Source: Gentiana macrophylla
Lineage: Eukaryota > Streptophyta > Magnoliopsida > Gentianales > Gentianaceae
NCBI GenBank assembly: GCA_026214975.1
Contig: CM047814.1
Coordinates: 19,491,541-19,555,540 of the forward strand
DNA length: 64,000 bases
Direction: 5' to 3'
The position numbers and the translations under genes were made by a program. Shown in pieces: positions 10,090 to 21,175 of the stretch. The notes below the pieces were generated by a model, which worked only from the letters and a program-made list of their open reading frames with translations, did not search any database and was not told the origin of the DNA. Positions within the stretch are counted from its first letter, which is position 1. Each line of letters starts with the position of its first letter.

Positions 10090-12443
10090 AAATGGCTACC
10101 AATCACGGAATCAAAGAAATGTGTAGCTCGGCGGTTGTTGGAATGCAAGATGGTGGATTCAAGACCACTCATCGAACGCGGATCGAAGAATTAGGGATGA
10201 TTCTTCAGACGCGTTCAAAAAAAATATACTGACTTAGTAAGGCTTTCATAATTGCATGTTTCATTGAAAAGCTACCAAAGAATAATATTGTTGAAAGAAA
10301 TATTATTCAAGGCATGGAAGATAGTGATCTTTGTGCCGTTGTGTCAGAAGTAAACATGATGGATTCAAATCCTAGAGAATGGTGAGTAGACACAGGAGCT
10401 ACAAGGCACATATGCTCTGATAGGGAAGTGTTTACTACGTTCGAGTCAATTCAAGGTAATGAGACTTTGTTCTTGGGAAACTCGGCTACTTCTGCTATAG
10501 TTGGAAAAGGAGAAGTGATTCTGAAGATGACTTCTGGCAAGCATCTAACTCTGAAGAATGTGCTATATGTCCCGGATATGCGTAAGAATCGGTGTCCTGG
10601 AGTGCTATTGAATAAGAATGGCTTCCGTCTTGTTTTAGAGTCCGACAAGTTTACTTTAACTAAGAGTGGTATGTATGTCGGTAAGGGGTATGCATGTAAT
10701 GGCATGGTCAAGTGAATGTAATGGTCATTAGGCCAAACAATATCAATAATAATATTCTTTGGTTCTCGCTTACTTGGTTGAGTCACCTTCCTTATGGCAT
10801 GGTAGACTAGGACATGTTAATTACGATTCCTGCGTAGATTAATAAGTCTAAAATATATCCCCAAATTCGAAATTGATAAAGAACATAAGTGTGAAACTTG
10901 TGTTGAAGCGAAATTAACAAGAGCGTCCCTTTCAAAATGTTGAAAGAAATACGCAACCACTCGAACTAATACACAAATGACGTGTGTGATCTTAAAATTG
11001 TGCAATCGATAAGCGGAAATAATTATTTTATTACCTTTATCGATGACTCGCACTAAATATTGCTATGTATACTTGTTAAAAGGAAAATATGAAGCGATAG
11101 ATAAATTTATTCTATTAAGTAAAAGAAGTTGAGAATCAACATGGAAAAAGATCAAAATACTCGAAGCGATAGAGGTGGTGAATATTTGGCACCACTAAGT
11201 GATTTTTGTGCCGAACATGGGATTATTCATGAAATAACCGCGCCATGGTCACCACAATAGAACGGAGTTCTTTGAAAGGAAAATCGAACATTGAAAGAAA
11301 TGATGAATTCAATGTTGTTGAGTTCGAAGTATCACAAAACTTGTGGGGAAGCTATCCTTTCTAGCAATTATCTTTTAAATAAGATACCCGAAAGAAACAA
11401 GAGAAACTCCTTATGAAATGTGGAAAGGTAAACCACCTTCTTACAAATACTTGAAAGTGTGGGGTGCCTTGCAAAGGTGCTCGATACTACACCCAAAGTA
11501 GTAAAGATAGGATCAAAACTGTTGATTGTATATTCATTATGCACACAACAAAGTAGTGCTTATCGATTTCTTGTGAATAAGTCGATAATCCTCGAAATAC
11601 ATAAAAATACGATAATGGAATCGAGAAATGCATCATTCTTTGAGAATGTATTTCCGGCTAAAACAAATGAACCTAGTTCATTAAAGCGTGTTCATGTTCG
11701 GATCATCCTTCCGAACAAGTAAATGAAGAAGAGCCAACCGAGGTTGAGCCAAGAAGAAGCAAAAGGTCGAGGACCAAAAATCTTTTGGTGAAGATTTTAT
11801 CACTTATATGATGTAGAGATGATCCTCAAAGCTTTAAAGAAGCGACAACTTCTTCCTCAAGGTCCAATGTGGAAAGAAGCAATAAATAGTGAAATAGACT
11901 CTATATTGCAAAATCATACTTGGGAGTTAGTTGATCTACCTCCGTGATGTAAGCCACTAGGATCAAAATGGATCTTTAAGAGGAAAATGAAACTGATGGA
12001 TCTATTGATAAATATAATGCCGGACTAGTAATAAAAAGTTATAGTCAAAAAGAAGGTCTTGATTATTTTGACACATATTCTCCAAAGGATGGCGAGAATA
12101 ACTTCCATTAGGATGGTACTTGCTATAGCCGCTTATGTAATTTAGAAGTACATCAAATGGATGTGAAAACCGCTTTCTTAAATGGAGATTTAGAAGAAGA
12201 AATCTAAATGGAACAACTTTGAGGTTTTTCTAGTCCAGACAAGATAAGAAAGTGTGTAAATTGGTTAAGTCATTATATGGCTTAAAACAAGCACCAAAAC
12301 AATGACATCAAAAGTTTGATCATGTTATGCTTGAAAAGGGTTCAAAACCAATGAATGTGATAAATGTATTTACATGAAAGAAACAAAAAAAGATGGCTAT
12401 GTCATCTTATGTCTTTATGTGGATGACATGCTGATTGTGGAAA
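10090..12443 (+). pseudogene. Copia A gag-pol remnant (protease, integrase, RT fragments)
   Basis: The frame is broken many times. Visible in order: a short gag-like start at about 10092 (MATNHGIKE); then, after an apparent loss of most of gag, a protease site at about 10377-10410 (REW, stop, VDTGATRHIC); the following GNSATSAIVGKGE and LKNVLYVPDM; a GAG-pre-integrase/integrase stretch (about 10790-11300) ending in a degenerate SPQxNGVLxKENRT; and reverse transcriptase from about 11860 ([24 protein letters not shown]) to LYVDDML at 12412-12432. The order protease, integrase, RT is the Copia arrangement. Stops in SPQ*NG and VL*KENRT fit C-to-T changes of CAG and CGA. RNase H is missing. Confidence 0.85.
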
Positions 12444-12753
12444 TATTACATATCTAATATTATGTAATATTTAGTTATTTTCGTGTATACATTATTTGTA
12501 CACATTATTTGTAAAAGGATATATTATTTGTGGTGCATATAAACAATTAATATGTCAAACTCTAGTCTAGTTTACTTTATGTCATAGACATAACTTTTAC
12601 TTTTACATGCATGTGCTTGCCGCCCATATCTAGTGGCCGCCCAAGCTAGCCTAGCATCTCACCTCAATTGTAACTATTTATACTTCTTCCATTTGATGAA
12701 TAAACTAAGTTGTAGTTTACTCAAGTATTATTTACATTCTCAAACTCTCTTCA

Positions 12754-12766
12754 TGGTATCAGAGCC
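12754..12766 (+). other. Retrotransposon primer-binding site (initiator Met tRNA)
   Basis: TGGTATCAGAGCC immediately follows the CA that ends the 5' LTR of Copia B. This is the standard plant Copia primer site complementary to the 3' end of initiator methionine tRNA. Confidence 0.9.
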
Positions 12767-12814
12767 TTAAACTCCTGAATCCGCTGCAAAATCTCATCAC
12801 CCTACTGTACAAGA

Positions 12815-13606
12815 ATGTCTTCATTATCTGAAGCTTCCTCACCCTCAGTTGAGTCCCAGCTGCCTCAGCAGACTGGGGTCACTGAAAACCACTCCTATAC
12901 AAATCACAGACTTGATGGCAACAACTACCTGTTGTGGTCAAGATCTATGAAAATGTATATCTCAGGCCAGAGCAAGATGGGATACTTGTCCGCTCCAAAC
13001 CGCCCTCGCCAAACCGACCCCAAGTTTGAAGCATGGGATACGAAAAATAACCAAGTCATGACCATCCTCACGAGGTCAATGACAAAAGAGATCAGTGAGA
13101 ACTTCATGATGTATGATACTGCAAAGGAAATCTGGGACAATGCCAGAGACCTTTACTCCAAAAAGGACAATACATCTGAGGTCTATGATCTTGAAGCTCA
13201 AATTCAAAACTGCAGACAAGGAGACATGTCTGTAACTCAATACTTCAACCAACTATCTAGGGCATGGCAACACCTAGATATGTTGGAAACTCACCCCTGG
13301 AATGATGTTAGGGATGCTGCCCTCTATAAGGACATTATTGAGAAAAAGAGAGTCTTCAAGTTTCTTACTGGACTGAATCCTACTCTTGATGATGCTAGAG
13401 GAAGAATCCTTGCCACAAAACCTCTCCCCACTCTCAAATCTATGTTTGCTGAGGTCAAACATGAGGAAAGCAGGAGGAAAGTGATGTCGCCGAACTCCTG
13501 GCCGATAACCTCGCTGAGAGTGCTACCTGCCGATCGTCGTGAAGCCTCGCCGAGGTTCCCTGAGACATCTAGGAAGCCTCTTGATAGAACGAAAGTTGTT
13601 CTGTGA
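12815..13606 (+). pseudogene. Copia B gag polyprotein (intact first 263 codons)
   Basis: Gag forms the retrotransposon particle. The frame opens at ATG 12815, 49 bases after the primer site. It has the typical Copia gag features: NYLLWSRSMKMYI near residue 37, an aspartate/alanine-rich AWDTKNNQVMTIL block, and IWDNARDLYSKKDN. After about residue 225 the frame shifts: the zinc knuckle (CEHCKRTNHTKDTC, 13600-13641) lies in another frame, open from 13539. So this is the better-preserved N-terminal part of a broken gag-pol. The youngest-looking coding stretch among the retroelements here. Confidence 0.85.
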
Positions 13607-16178
13607 GCACTGCAAACGCACAAATCACACCAAGGACACTTGCTGGAAGCTACATGGCAAGCCTAACTCCTTCAAGCCTACCAGAGAAAGTCAGGGCAGG
13701 CATGTCAATGAAGAGGAGAATGATAACAAGTTGAATGCTCAGTTTGCTGCATTCAAAGCTTTCCTCACTCAACACAAAGAAGGTAGTCCCTCTACTGACA
13801 TAGCTACTCCGGCTAGTGCAGGTAAATTCTACTCTTCTATTAGTAATGAAACATGGATTGTTGATTCTGGGGCCTCCTCCCATATGGCTGGCAATAAAAA
13901 CCTCATAAATCACCTTATGCCATGTCATCAAATTCACAAAGTTAAGACTCATTGATGGATCTATCTCGTGTGCAAAAGGTTTTGGAATCTGTTAAACTCA
14001 CTAATAAGATATGCCTAAAGGATGTCCTATTTGTTCCAAACTTAGACTCGCAATCTCATATCTGTCGGTAGACTAGCAAAAGATTTGAATTGAATTTGTT
14101 GTTTTCAATAAAAATCAGTGCACTTTCTAGGACCCTTCTTCATAGGAAGTGATTGGGAGGGCTAAACCCCGCTTTCGAGATTGTATGTGGTCAACCTGTG
14201 CCAAGATCGAAGGCATCGATCGCCTCGCCAGCCTGCACTCAATCCTTAGACAATATCATGTTATGGCATTATAGACTAGGACATCCAAGTTTTGGTTATT
14301 TAAAGTCTGTAATTCCTGAATTATTTAAAGGATGTAATATCAGTGACCTCCAATGTGATATTTGTCAATTTGCCAAACTTACCAAATCTGTGTATACCAA
14401 ACTACCTTATTTACCTTCCACACCGTTCACTTTAATTCATAGTGATGTATGGGGACCTTCAAGAGTAAAAAGTATAACAGGAAAAAGGTGGTTTGTCACC
14501 TTCATTGATGATCACACCAGAAACACATGGTTGTTTTTAATAAAGGATAAATCTGAAGTTGGAACAAATTTTCAGGAATTTTACAACATGATCTCTACTC
14601 AGTTTGACACTAAGATCAAGATCTTAAAGACTGACAATGCACTTGAATACTATGAGTCTAACCTAAGTAATTTCTTGATGAATAAGGGATTGTCCATACC
14701 AAGTTGTGTGGAAACACCTCAAGAAAATGGGGTTCTTTGAAATGAAAGAACAGCACCTACTTGGAGATGGCTAGATCAATTATGTTTACCACACTTGTTC
14801 CAAAGTATATGTGGGGTGAAGCTATATTAATCGCCACATACTTAATCAACAGACTTCCCAAGCAGAGTGTTAGGCTTCAAAACTCCTATCCAAACCCTTC
14901 TCGACTGCACACTCTCTGCCATCATCTTATTTCCTAATTACCTCCAAAAATCTTTGGTTGTACTGTGTGTTTGTTTATATCCATGCCCAACATAGAAGCA
15001 AACTTGATCCCAAAGCTCACAAGTGCATTTTCCTAGGATATGCAAAGGACAGAAAGGTTACAAGTGTTATTCTCATTCGAAAAGAGATTTTACAATTCTA
15101 TGGATGTAAAATTCTTTGAAAGGACTCCTACTACAAAAGTCTCATGAGGCGATCAACGATGGAAACACGATTGAAATTGACCTAAATCCGTTCCCACAAA
15201 GAGACTCCTAATCCTCAAAGAACCCATCGATTCTCAAGAGATCGAACCTCGATTACCTCGACCTCGGCAGCCTCATCGAACCAGAGCCTACTAACCCAGA
15301 GCCTCATCGAATCAGAGCTCATCGAACCAGAGCCAACCGATATTCATCAACCCATCGACTCTCGAAGAACTCTGCGACATTGATGATAGACCTATTGCTA
15401 TCAGGAAGGGAAAAAGATCTTGCCCTACTGATCATTCTATTCATAATTATCTATCTTATGATCAGTTATCTCCTGCTTTTGCTATGTTTACACAGGACTT
15501 GGATTCTCACTCTATTCCTAAGAACATACAGAAAGCTCTCCAACATGATAAGTGGAAGCGCAAATTGTCAAACCGAAATGACCGCTCTCCTGACAACCAT
15601 ACTTGGGATCTCACCACTCTCCCACTTGGAAAGAAGATAGTCACCGCAAATGGTCGCTCACTATCAAGTACAATGCTGATGGTACTATTGATAAATACAA
15701 AGCTAGACTGGTTGCAAAGGGATTCACTCAAACTTATGGTCTTGACTATAAAGAGACCTTTGCACCTGTGGCAAAGCTGAACACTGTCAGGGTACTGATC
15801 TCACTTGCTGTCCAACTTGACTGGCCTCTCCACCAATTGGACATCAAGAATGTTTTCCTAAATGGTGACCTTACTGAGGAAGTCTATATGAATGTGCCTC
15901 CTGGTTTTGCCAACAATCACACTCAAGGGAAAGTTTGCAAATTGAGGAAATCTCTATATGGCCTAAAGCAGTCCCCTAGAGCCTGGTTTGGCAAACTTAC
16001 TACTGTGGTTAAAACTGCTGGATATCATCAATGCAACTCAGACCACACCATGTTTATCAAGACTACCAGCCAGAAAAGATCTATCCTTATTGTGTATGTG
16101 GATGATATCATCCTTACTGGTGATGACCCTGCTGAGATCGAACAATTAAAGACCCACATTAAAGACCCGAGTCTTTAA
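13539..16178 (+). pseudogene. Copia B pol remnant (zinc knuckle, protease, integrase, RT)
   Basis: Pieces in order: CCHC knuckle at 13600-13641; protease WIVDSGASSH at about 13855-13884; GAG-pre-integrase LWHYRLGHPSFGYL at about 14260 followed by the CDICQFAK zinc-binding part; integrase core LIHSDVWGPS and FIDDHTRNTW (about 14430-14530), ending at a TGA (14738-14740) in the place of the usual arginine before NERT; a rearranged proline/serine-rich spacer (about 15120-15400); and reverse transcriptase 15603-16178 with KARLVAKGFTQ, DYKETFAPVAKL, QLDIKNVFLNG, KSLYGLKQSPRAW and YVDDIILTG. The last frame terminates at 16178. Not functional: several frameshifts and no RNase H. Confidence 0.88.
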
Positions 16179-16379
16179 ATTACTATTCACATCTATTTGT
16201 TGGAACCCACATTAAAATAGACTCCATTTTTTCAAATGTCCACTACAGTTGCTCTAAGACCTTCTTTAGCCGAAGAATTTGTTACATGTTCTAAAACTAT
16301 AATAATAATAATAAGAGAAGGTAAAGAGAAAAAAAGAGAGAAGACACTGAAACGGAGAAAAAATCATGCTCGAATTGTA
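16179..16379. other. Junction between Copia B and the defensin-like duplication
   Basis: Short AT-rich and purine-rich stretch. No recognisable feature. The Copia homology ends on its left and the duplicated defensin-like block starts on its right. Confidence 0.4.
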
Positions 16380-16935
16380 TTATTTAATTTCATTGTTAAA
16401 TTATCAGTGAAAGTAGTAAAACTTTATTATGATGAACGACATAATATATCATTACCAATGATACTCTCTTAGGATTCGTTCTTTATATTTGGATATTATA
16501 TCCTTCAACATATAATATTGCAATAACAAGCATTCTTCTAGCAAAACGCAAATACATTGTACTTGTTGTGTGCATTCCATTTGATGAGAAACCAAAAACG
16601 CATTGCCTTGGGTCCATTTCTAGTGCAAGTATTCTCAAGTTATCTATAGTTGTATTAGTACTAATTGTTCGCGCCATTACTCCACCTATCATGTTGTAAC
16701 ATACAAACATAATAAAGTTATGTACTTATACATGTAATACAATTTATAAACATGTGAAAGTAAAAAAAAGAGAGAATAAATGACAAACCAGCAATAAAAA
16801 AATAAATAAAAAAACATTATAAGAGACAAATTAGCAGCTTTTGCTATTGAATTTTTCAAAGATTTTCAACACTACCTCTCTTGTTAATTTTTATAAAGCT
16901 ATTTCTCTCTTAGTACCAAAGCAATAATGTTTTGA
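16380..16935. repeat. Segmental duplication, copy 1 (partner 24030-25243)
   Basis: The flank TTTAATTTCATTGTT..GATGAACGACATAATATATC, the exon region, and the block about ACATTGCTTTGGTA..GAGAGAAATAGC occur in the same order in both copies. The intron is about 90 bases here and 761 in the partner, where a (TG)n(AT)n tract and several hundred further bases are present. Confidence 0.9.
16483..16855 (-). pseudogene. Decayed defensin-like peptide gene (paralogue of 24157-25157)
   Basis: Compared with the intact copy, the start codon of exon 1 is changed (CAATAGCAAAAGC at about 16843-16853 against CAATGGCAAAAGC). The promoter block has lost the bases that form the TATA box. Exon 2 starts in frame (GGVMARTI) but has a 1-base and then a 2-base loss that replaces the first cysteine (NLRILALEMDPRQC against PENTCTVEMDPRQC). 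A 1-base gain after VFGF then destroys the remaining cysteine pattern, and the frame runs to a stop near 16483. Only one of eight cysteines survives in frame. This is a clear loss-of-function copy. Confidence 0.88.
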
Positions 16936-17092
16936 ATTGGCAATGATATTTGGAGCTCTAAAATTCTCTCTCAATTTTTGCCTTGCATTATATGGAAACG
17001 TAATTTGCACATTTGATTAACTTTCTTTCCAAGTGTGTGATTTGTACATAGTACATGTATCATTAATTATGATATGTAAAGAAATCTGCGGT
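16936..17092. other. No recognisable feature
   Basis: AT-rich spacer between the defensin-like pseudogene and the LINE fragments. Confidence 0.4.
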
Positions 17093-17480
17093 TAGATCAT
17101 TTTCACTTTTTGGATGTGTGGTTAGATCATTTGTTTTTTAGATAACACATCCTCGAGTACTTGAGAGTATCTTAACATCAACACAACTATTAGTGGAACT
17201 TCAATGTTCTTCTAGGCCCCAAGCTAATCTAATGTCTCTTGCTCTTTCAACCATCTGAGCAATAAAAACGTGCAGAGGAGGCCGTATGCCTCCTTCTCCG
17301 AAGGTGAAATTATTTCTCCAATACCAAATCATGTAGGCTATCTCTCTCCAGATGTTGCACTATTTAGCAGTCCCCATTCTTTTAGAGACGATCAGTTTTA
17401 TTCAATGCTCAAGTGCCAAACACTTACAAACCGTTCAGAAAAGAACCACAACAAGGATCATCTCAAATACTTACGGATTA
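17093..17480 (-). mobile_element. LINE 3'-end fragments (A)
   Basis: 17093-17372 duplicates 17541-17820 almost exactly (TTAGATCATTTTCAC, CTCGAGTACTTGAGAGTATC, TGCCTCCTTCTCCGAAG). Read on the minus strand it encodes the tail of a LINE RNase H region (WRNNFIF-like, then GGIRPP). From about 17382 the sequence changes to another LINE 3' tail (GACGATCAGTTTTATTCAAT) matching 22680 onward, so two LINE pieces are joined here. Confidence 0.65.
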
Positions 17481-17540
17481 AGTACAATTATTTTTACACA
17501 TTATCATCAAAACAAATGTAGTTTTGGGGGAGTCTCATGT

Positions 17541-18960
17541 TAGATCATTTTCACATTTTGGATGTGTGGTTAGATCATTTGTTTTTTAGAGAACACGTCC
17601 TCGAGTACTTGAGAGTATCTTAACATCAACACAACTATTAGTGGAACTTCAATGTTCTTCTAGGCCCCAAGCTAATCTAATGTCTCTTGCTCTTTCAACC
17701 ATCTGAACAATAAAACGTGCGGAGGAGGCCGGATGCCTCCTTCTCCGAAGATGAAATTATTTCTCCAATACAAAATCATGTAGGCTATCTCTCTCTGAGG
17801 CGTGGCACTATTTAGCAAATCCCTATTGGGGTGTAGGTTGAGGTAAGAGTCATTGCAACCCAAATTATCGGTGTTTCGGCTTCCAAGAAATCCCATTTTC
17901 ATGGAAATTAAAAATCCATTGCAAATGGCTTTCGGCCAATCGCAGTCACGCAACGCAAAAGTATGTTGTCTCGTACGTATGAGTGTGCTTGTTAAGTTTG
18001 TAGGAGCCCGTACGCAATTAAAATAATTAACACGAATTAAACAACAATTTTATTGAAAATAAAACGAATTACAGTTGAAAAATGAAATATACTAAAATAA
18101 AAGTGGATACAATAACTCCGAGACGAGTAGGATACTCTGTCCTTAAGACAAATTTGGTCCGGTGTGTACCCCGGTTAAAACCAATTGTCTCCCAGGATAA
18201 CTCGGATTACTGATTCGTATAGAGGTACTTCTTACACGAACCTTCAACGAACTCTTCTAGTGCTCGAATCTCTTCTTCAAACTCGTATGCAACTTCTTCG
18301 AAACTATATGAATGTATGAAGCTTTACGGTGTTGTATTTCCAATGTGTGTCTAACTTCAATCCATATGGAGGCTATATATAGGAGAGAAATTTGAAATTG
18401 GAGATGAACTCGAATCGAAGCTTTAATTATCGATTCTGACCGTTTCATCGATTCGACAATGAATTAACATAACTCATCGATTACATCTCATTCAAAGCAT
18501 TGAATTAACCCATTAATTATTGGCCGAACCGAGTGAACTATGTTGGATAACCGAACGAGTGAACTCTTCAATCAATCTTCACTCAATCGAGATGTTTATG
18601 AACCGACCAAGCCCAATTAACTTTTGTATAAAAGTTTAACACAAAGCTCGGCCTAGGGCCTCAGGCCCATTCCCCAAAGCCCAAAGCCCAAAGACCAAGA
18701 CCAAGACCAAGGTCAACGGTCAACGGTCTCGGGCGAGCGGCGGCGGCGCAGCGCGTGTGGCCATTTTAGCGAACGTCTAATCGCTAAAACCAACCCGATA
18801 TCTCTCCTTCTTCAGGAGCTTATACCACATATAACATTCTTCCCACATATATCTTTGGAAAACATTTCTCTCTTTTTCCAATGTGGTACACGCTTAGTTG
18901 AATACTCTTCAACTTCCACTTCCAACAAAAGTTCTTTCAAACACCCGACTTCAAGCGTTA
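17541..18960 (-). mobile_element. LINE RNase H / 3' fragment (B), interrupted by a solo LTR
   Basis: The minus-strand reading has LRDCDWPKAICNGF (about 17953-17910), then YWRNNFIFGEG and GGIRPPPHVLLF, typical of the C-terminal reverse-transcriptase zinc-binding/RNase H end of plant LINEs. The frame is interrupted upstream by the LTR at 17963-18927. Across the duplicated AAAGT the reading resumes on the other side (18933 on). No 5' part of the LINE is present. Confidence 0.7.
17963..18927 (-). mobile_element. Solo LTR, about 965 bp, with AAAGT target-site duplication
   Basis: On the minus strand it starts TGTTGGAAGTGGAAG (18927) and ends ACAACA plus one extra base near 17963. It is flanked by AAAGT at 17958-17962 and 18928-18932. 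A TATA-like CTATATATAG lies at about 18373-18382, and a CCACATTGG phrase occurs near the start. There is no second LTR or internal domain, so it is best read as a solo LTR inside a LINE fragment. Confidence 0.75.
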
Positions 18961-19337
18961 ATTTCTCATTCACTGTACTCCGAATTGAATGATTCTAAAT
19001 CTGAATTCATCTACGACTTACGTAGTTTTCAAATTATCAAAACATTGTATATATTCTATACAAGAATATAATCAAATTAAACTTGCAAAGTCGTCTGAAT
19101 AAAATGATTATAAAATCATTTTTTATTCACTTTAATTCAATTCCACTATTTTCTCCAACAAAGTTACTGACCAAAAAGAAATACATTCAATTGTATAAAC
19201 CATTTATGAATTTTTATAAGTTTTTGATATACATAAATTTTTTTTTTTTTAAAATGGGGCGCCTTGTTTAGAGGAGGAAAACTAAAGGACGAAATCTTTT
19301 TTTATTAAGTGGCTACAATGATCAAGGAAGGGGAGAC
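18961..19337. other. AT-rich spacer with half of a tandem duplication
   Basis: No gene. The part from about 19298 (AAGTGGCTACAATGATCAAG) resembles the sequence right of the next LTR (AAAGTGGCCACAGTGATCGA, about 21230), so the target of that LTR was a two-copy repeat of roughly 85-90 bases. Confidence 0.5.
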
Positions 19338-19342
19338 AATAG

Positions 19343-21170
19343 TGTTAGTAATACCATCCGCAGCGGAAACGATTTATGGATCTAGATCTATAAACTACAC
19401 GTAATAAAATAACTAGATCTATTCTACAAGGGGGTTGTAGAACATACCTCTTGGATCTCAAAATCCAAGTTGAAGAACCGCAATAGGATGAACGAAGGAA
19501 AGCGTGAAGAGCACCACGATCTTCCGTGACGTGTGATCCAAGCAACTCCCGTGGAAGGAATTCTCGACTCGAACCCTCCCGATATGCTACCCGAAAAATC
19601 TCCAAGATTTTCCCTTGACTCCCTTGGCGAAAATTTTCCTTCACCTCTCTAAGAGGTAGAAGTCGAAAATTGTAGTGTGTTATTTGGCTTGGGAGAACTC
19701 TCTTTATATATAGAGAGTAAAACTTAAGCCCCAAGGATTTTATAATTAATACAAAATCAATTATGATAATCCTATTAAATAAAAGATAATCCCAAAATAT
19801 TCTAGAACAAATCTAGAATAATCTTTATCTTTATTTCTTTCCATAAATATTTATCCAATAAATATTTTATCATGTCTTATTAATCACAAGAAAACTAATT
19901 TCTTGTTGACTAAAAAACATGAGGGGCAAAATTCTTCATTATTGACCTAGTCAATATGATTTTTCCACACACACCAATTGAAAGCAAGATTATGGAAAAT
20001 GTCTTTTCCACATATTTAATTATTTAACCCAACTAATTTAATAGTCCACTAAACAATTAATTCACATATCATTTTAATAAAGTCCAACAAGAACTAAATT
20101 AATATTATTAGGATTCGACGTCCGAGAATAGCTATGCTATATTAGGAGGCACGTCGGGGACCATTGACTAATAATCAGCGGCTCCGATAAATCAAATAAA
20201 TAATTATAGAATAATTATATTCGATAAATCAATCACGAGAATATGCCACCGTAATCCCGTGATCGCACTCCTCCGATTATGAGATTATATTTATCTCTCA
20301 CGAGAATAATAATAAGCGTCCATTGATATAATCATTACATATGGATTAATCCTCCATGATCGTTCATTCTAAATCGGTAAGTTACCGTTAACCCTTTTTA
20401 GAACCTCTTATCCTTATTTACCATTAACCCCTAGTGATCAATTAATTCATACAACTCACCGGGTGATCAATCGATGTGATATGAACTCGCGCGATCGATC
20501 GCTTTCTAGGATTAACAAATAAGGAATCGTTTATCTACTTCCATAAATGGAAGGAATGGATTCCGTATCTGTGATAACACGTACTACTCACTCAATCCAA
20601 AGACAATGCCAAGATGGGGTAATTCGGACCCGCAGGACTCGGTGTAATCCTTAACCGTCAAGTCAAACTTCATACCGATTCAAGCGGTTGGATCAGATCA
20701 CCTCGAGATTAAGATATATCCATAAATATGATCATCCATTGATTCGATAAGACTTCTCGATTACATGAATTATATCGTGAACTCTATTCAAATCGGTCCA
20801 AATTTCTATACGATATATCTATCATATACAAATGCCCCATTAGGTTCTCTTAACCAAAGTCCGGATAAGACAATCACGCCAACCGTGTTCAGGCGCATTA
20901 ATAGCACGTTAAAGGAGAGACCCGATACTCTCGATTAACTTCACTACGGGCTAATTGTATTTTAAGTACATCTTCACTAACTCAATCCTCCTGTGTATAT
21001 CCCACACACTGAGTTAAGTGATTACATAAACGATATACTTAGGGTTTTCTGTAGTGTAAATACTATTGTCACATCGGTGATTATGAGAATAATAAATATG
21101 AACAATAACGTCAATTCATTTATTAAATAAAACAATTACAAAAATTGTCTTTCGGGCATCACACCTAACA
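19343..21170 (-). mobile_element. Solo LTR, 1828 bp, family L1, with AATAG target-site duplication
   Basis: Bounded by TGTTAGTAATACCATC (19343) and ATCACACCTAACA (21170), TG..CA ends with a short inverted TGTTAG/CTAACA. Perfect 5-base duplication AATAG at 19338-19342 and 21171-21175. A TATA-like TATATATAAAGAGAG on the minus strand near 19700 and the following leader place transcription on the minus strand. No primer site, polypurine tract or coding domain is attached, so it is a solo LTR. Nearly identical to 34868-36746. Confidence 0.92.
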
Positions 21171-21175
21171 AATAG

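Larger units (their letters stand above)
8726..12437 (+). mobile_element. Decayed Copia retrotransposon A, 3'-truncated
   Basis: A candidate 5' LTR runs from TGTTGGAAAATGATGG (8726) to GAATTCCAACA (9730), about 1005 bp, with TG..CA ends. It includes TCTCCCACATTGGAAGG and a leader-like region. The usual TGGTATCAGAGCC primer site is not seen after it, so the LTR limits are tentative. The interior carries a degenerate gag-pol (about 10090-12437) that stops right after the YVDD motif of reverse transcriptase, where the LTR of element B begins. No 3' LTR is present in the window. Confidence 0.7.
12438..16178 (+). mobile_element. Decayed Copia retrotransposon B, 3'-truncated
   Basis: The 5' LTR lies at about 12438-12753 (about 316 bp) and ends CTCTTCA directly before the primer-binding site TGGTATCAGAGCC (12754-12766). 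The gag ATG is at 12815. Gag, zinc knuckle, protease, integrase and reverse transcriptase follow in Copia order with several frameshifts and stops. Homology ends at about 16178, shortly after YVDDIILTG, so RNase H and the 3' LTR are lost. It starts where Copia A's reverse transcriptase is cut, suggesting insertion into A or a recombination joint. With no 3' LTR, a target-site duplication cannot be checked. Confidence 0.85.
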
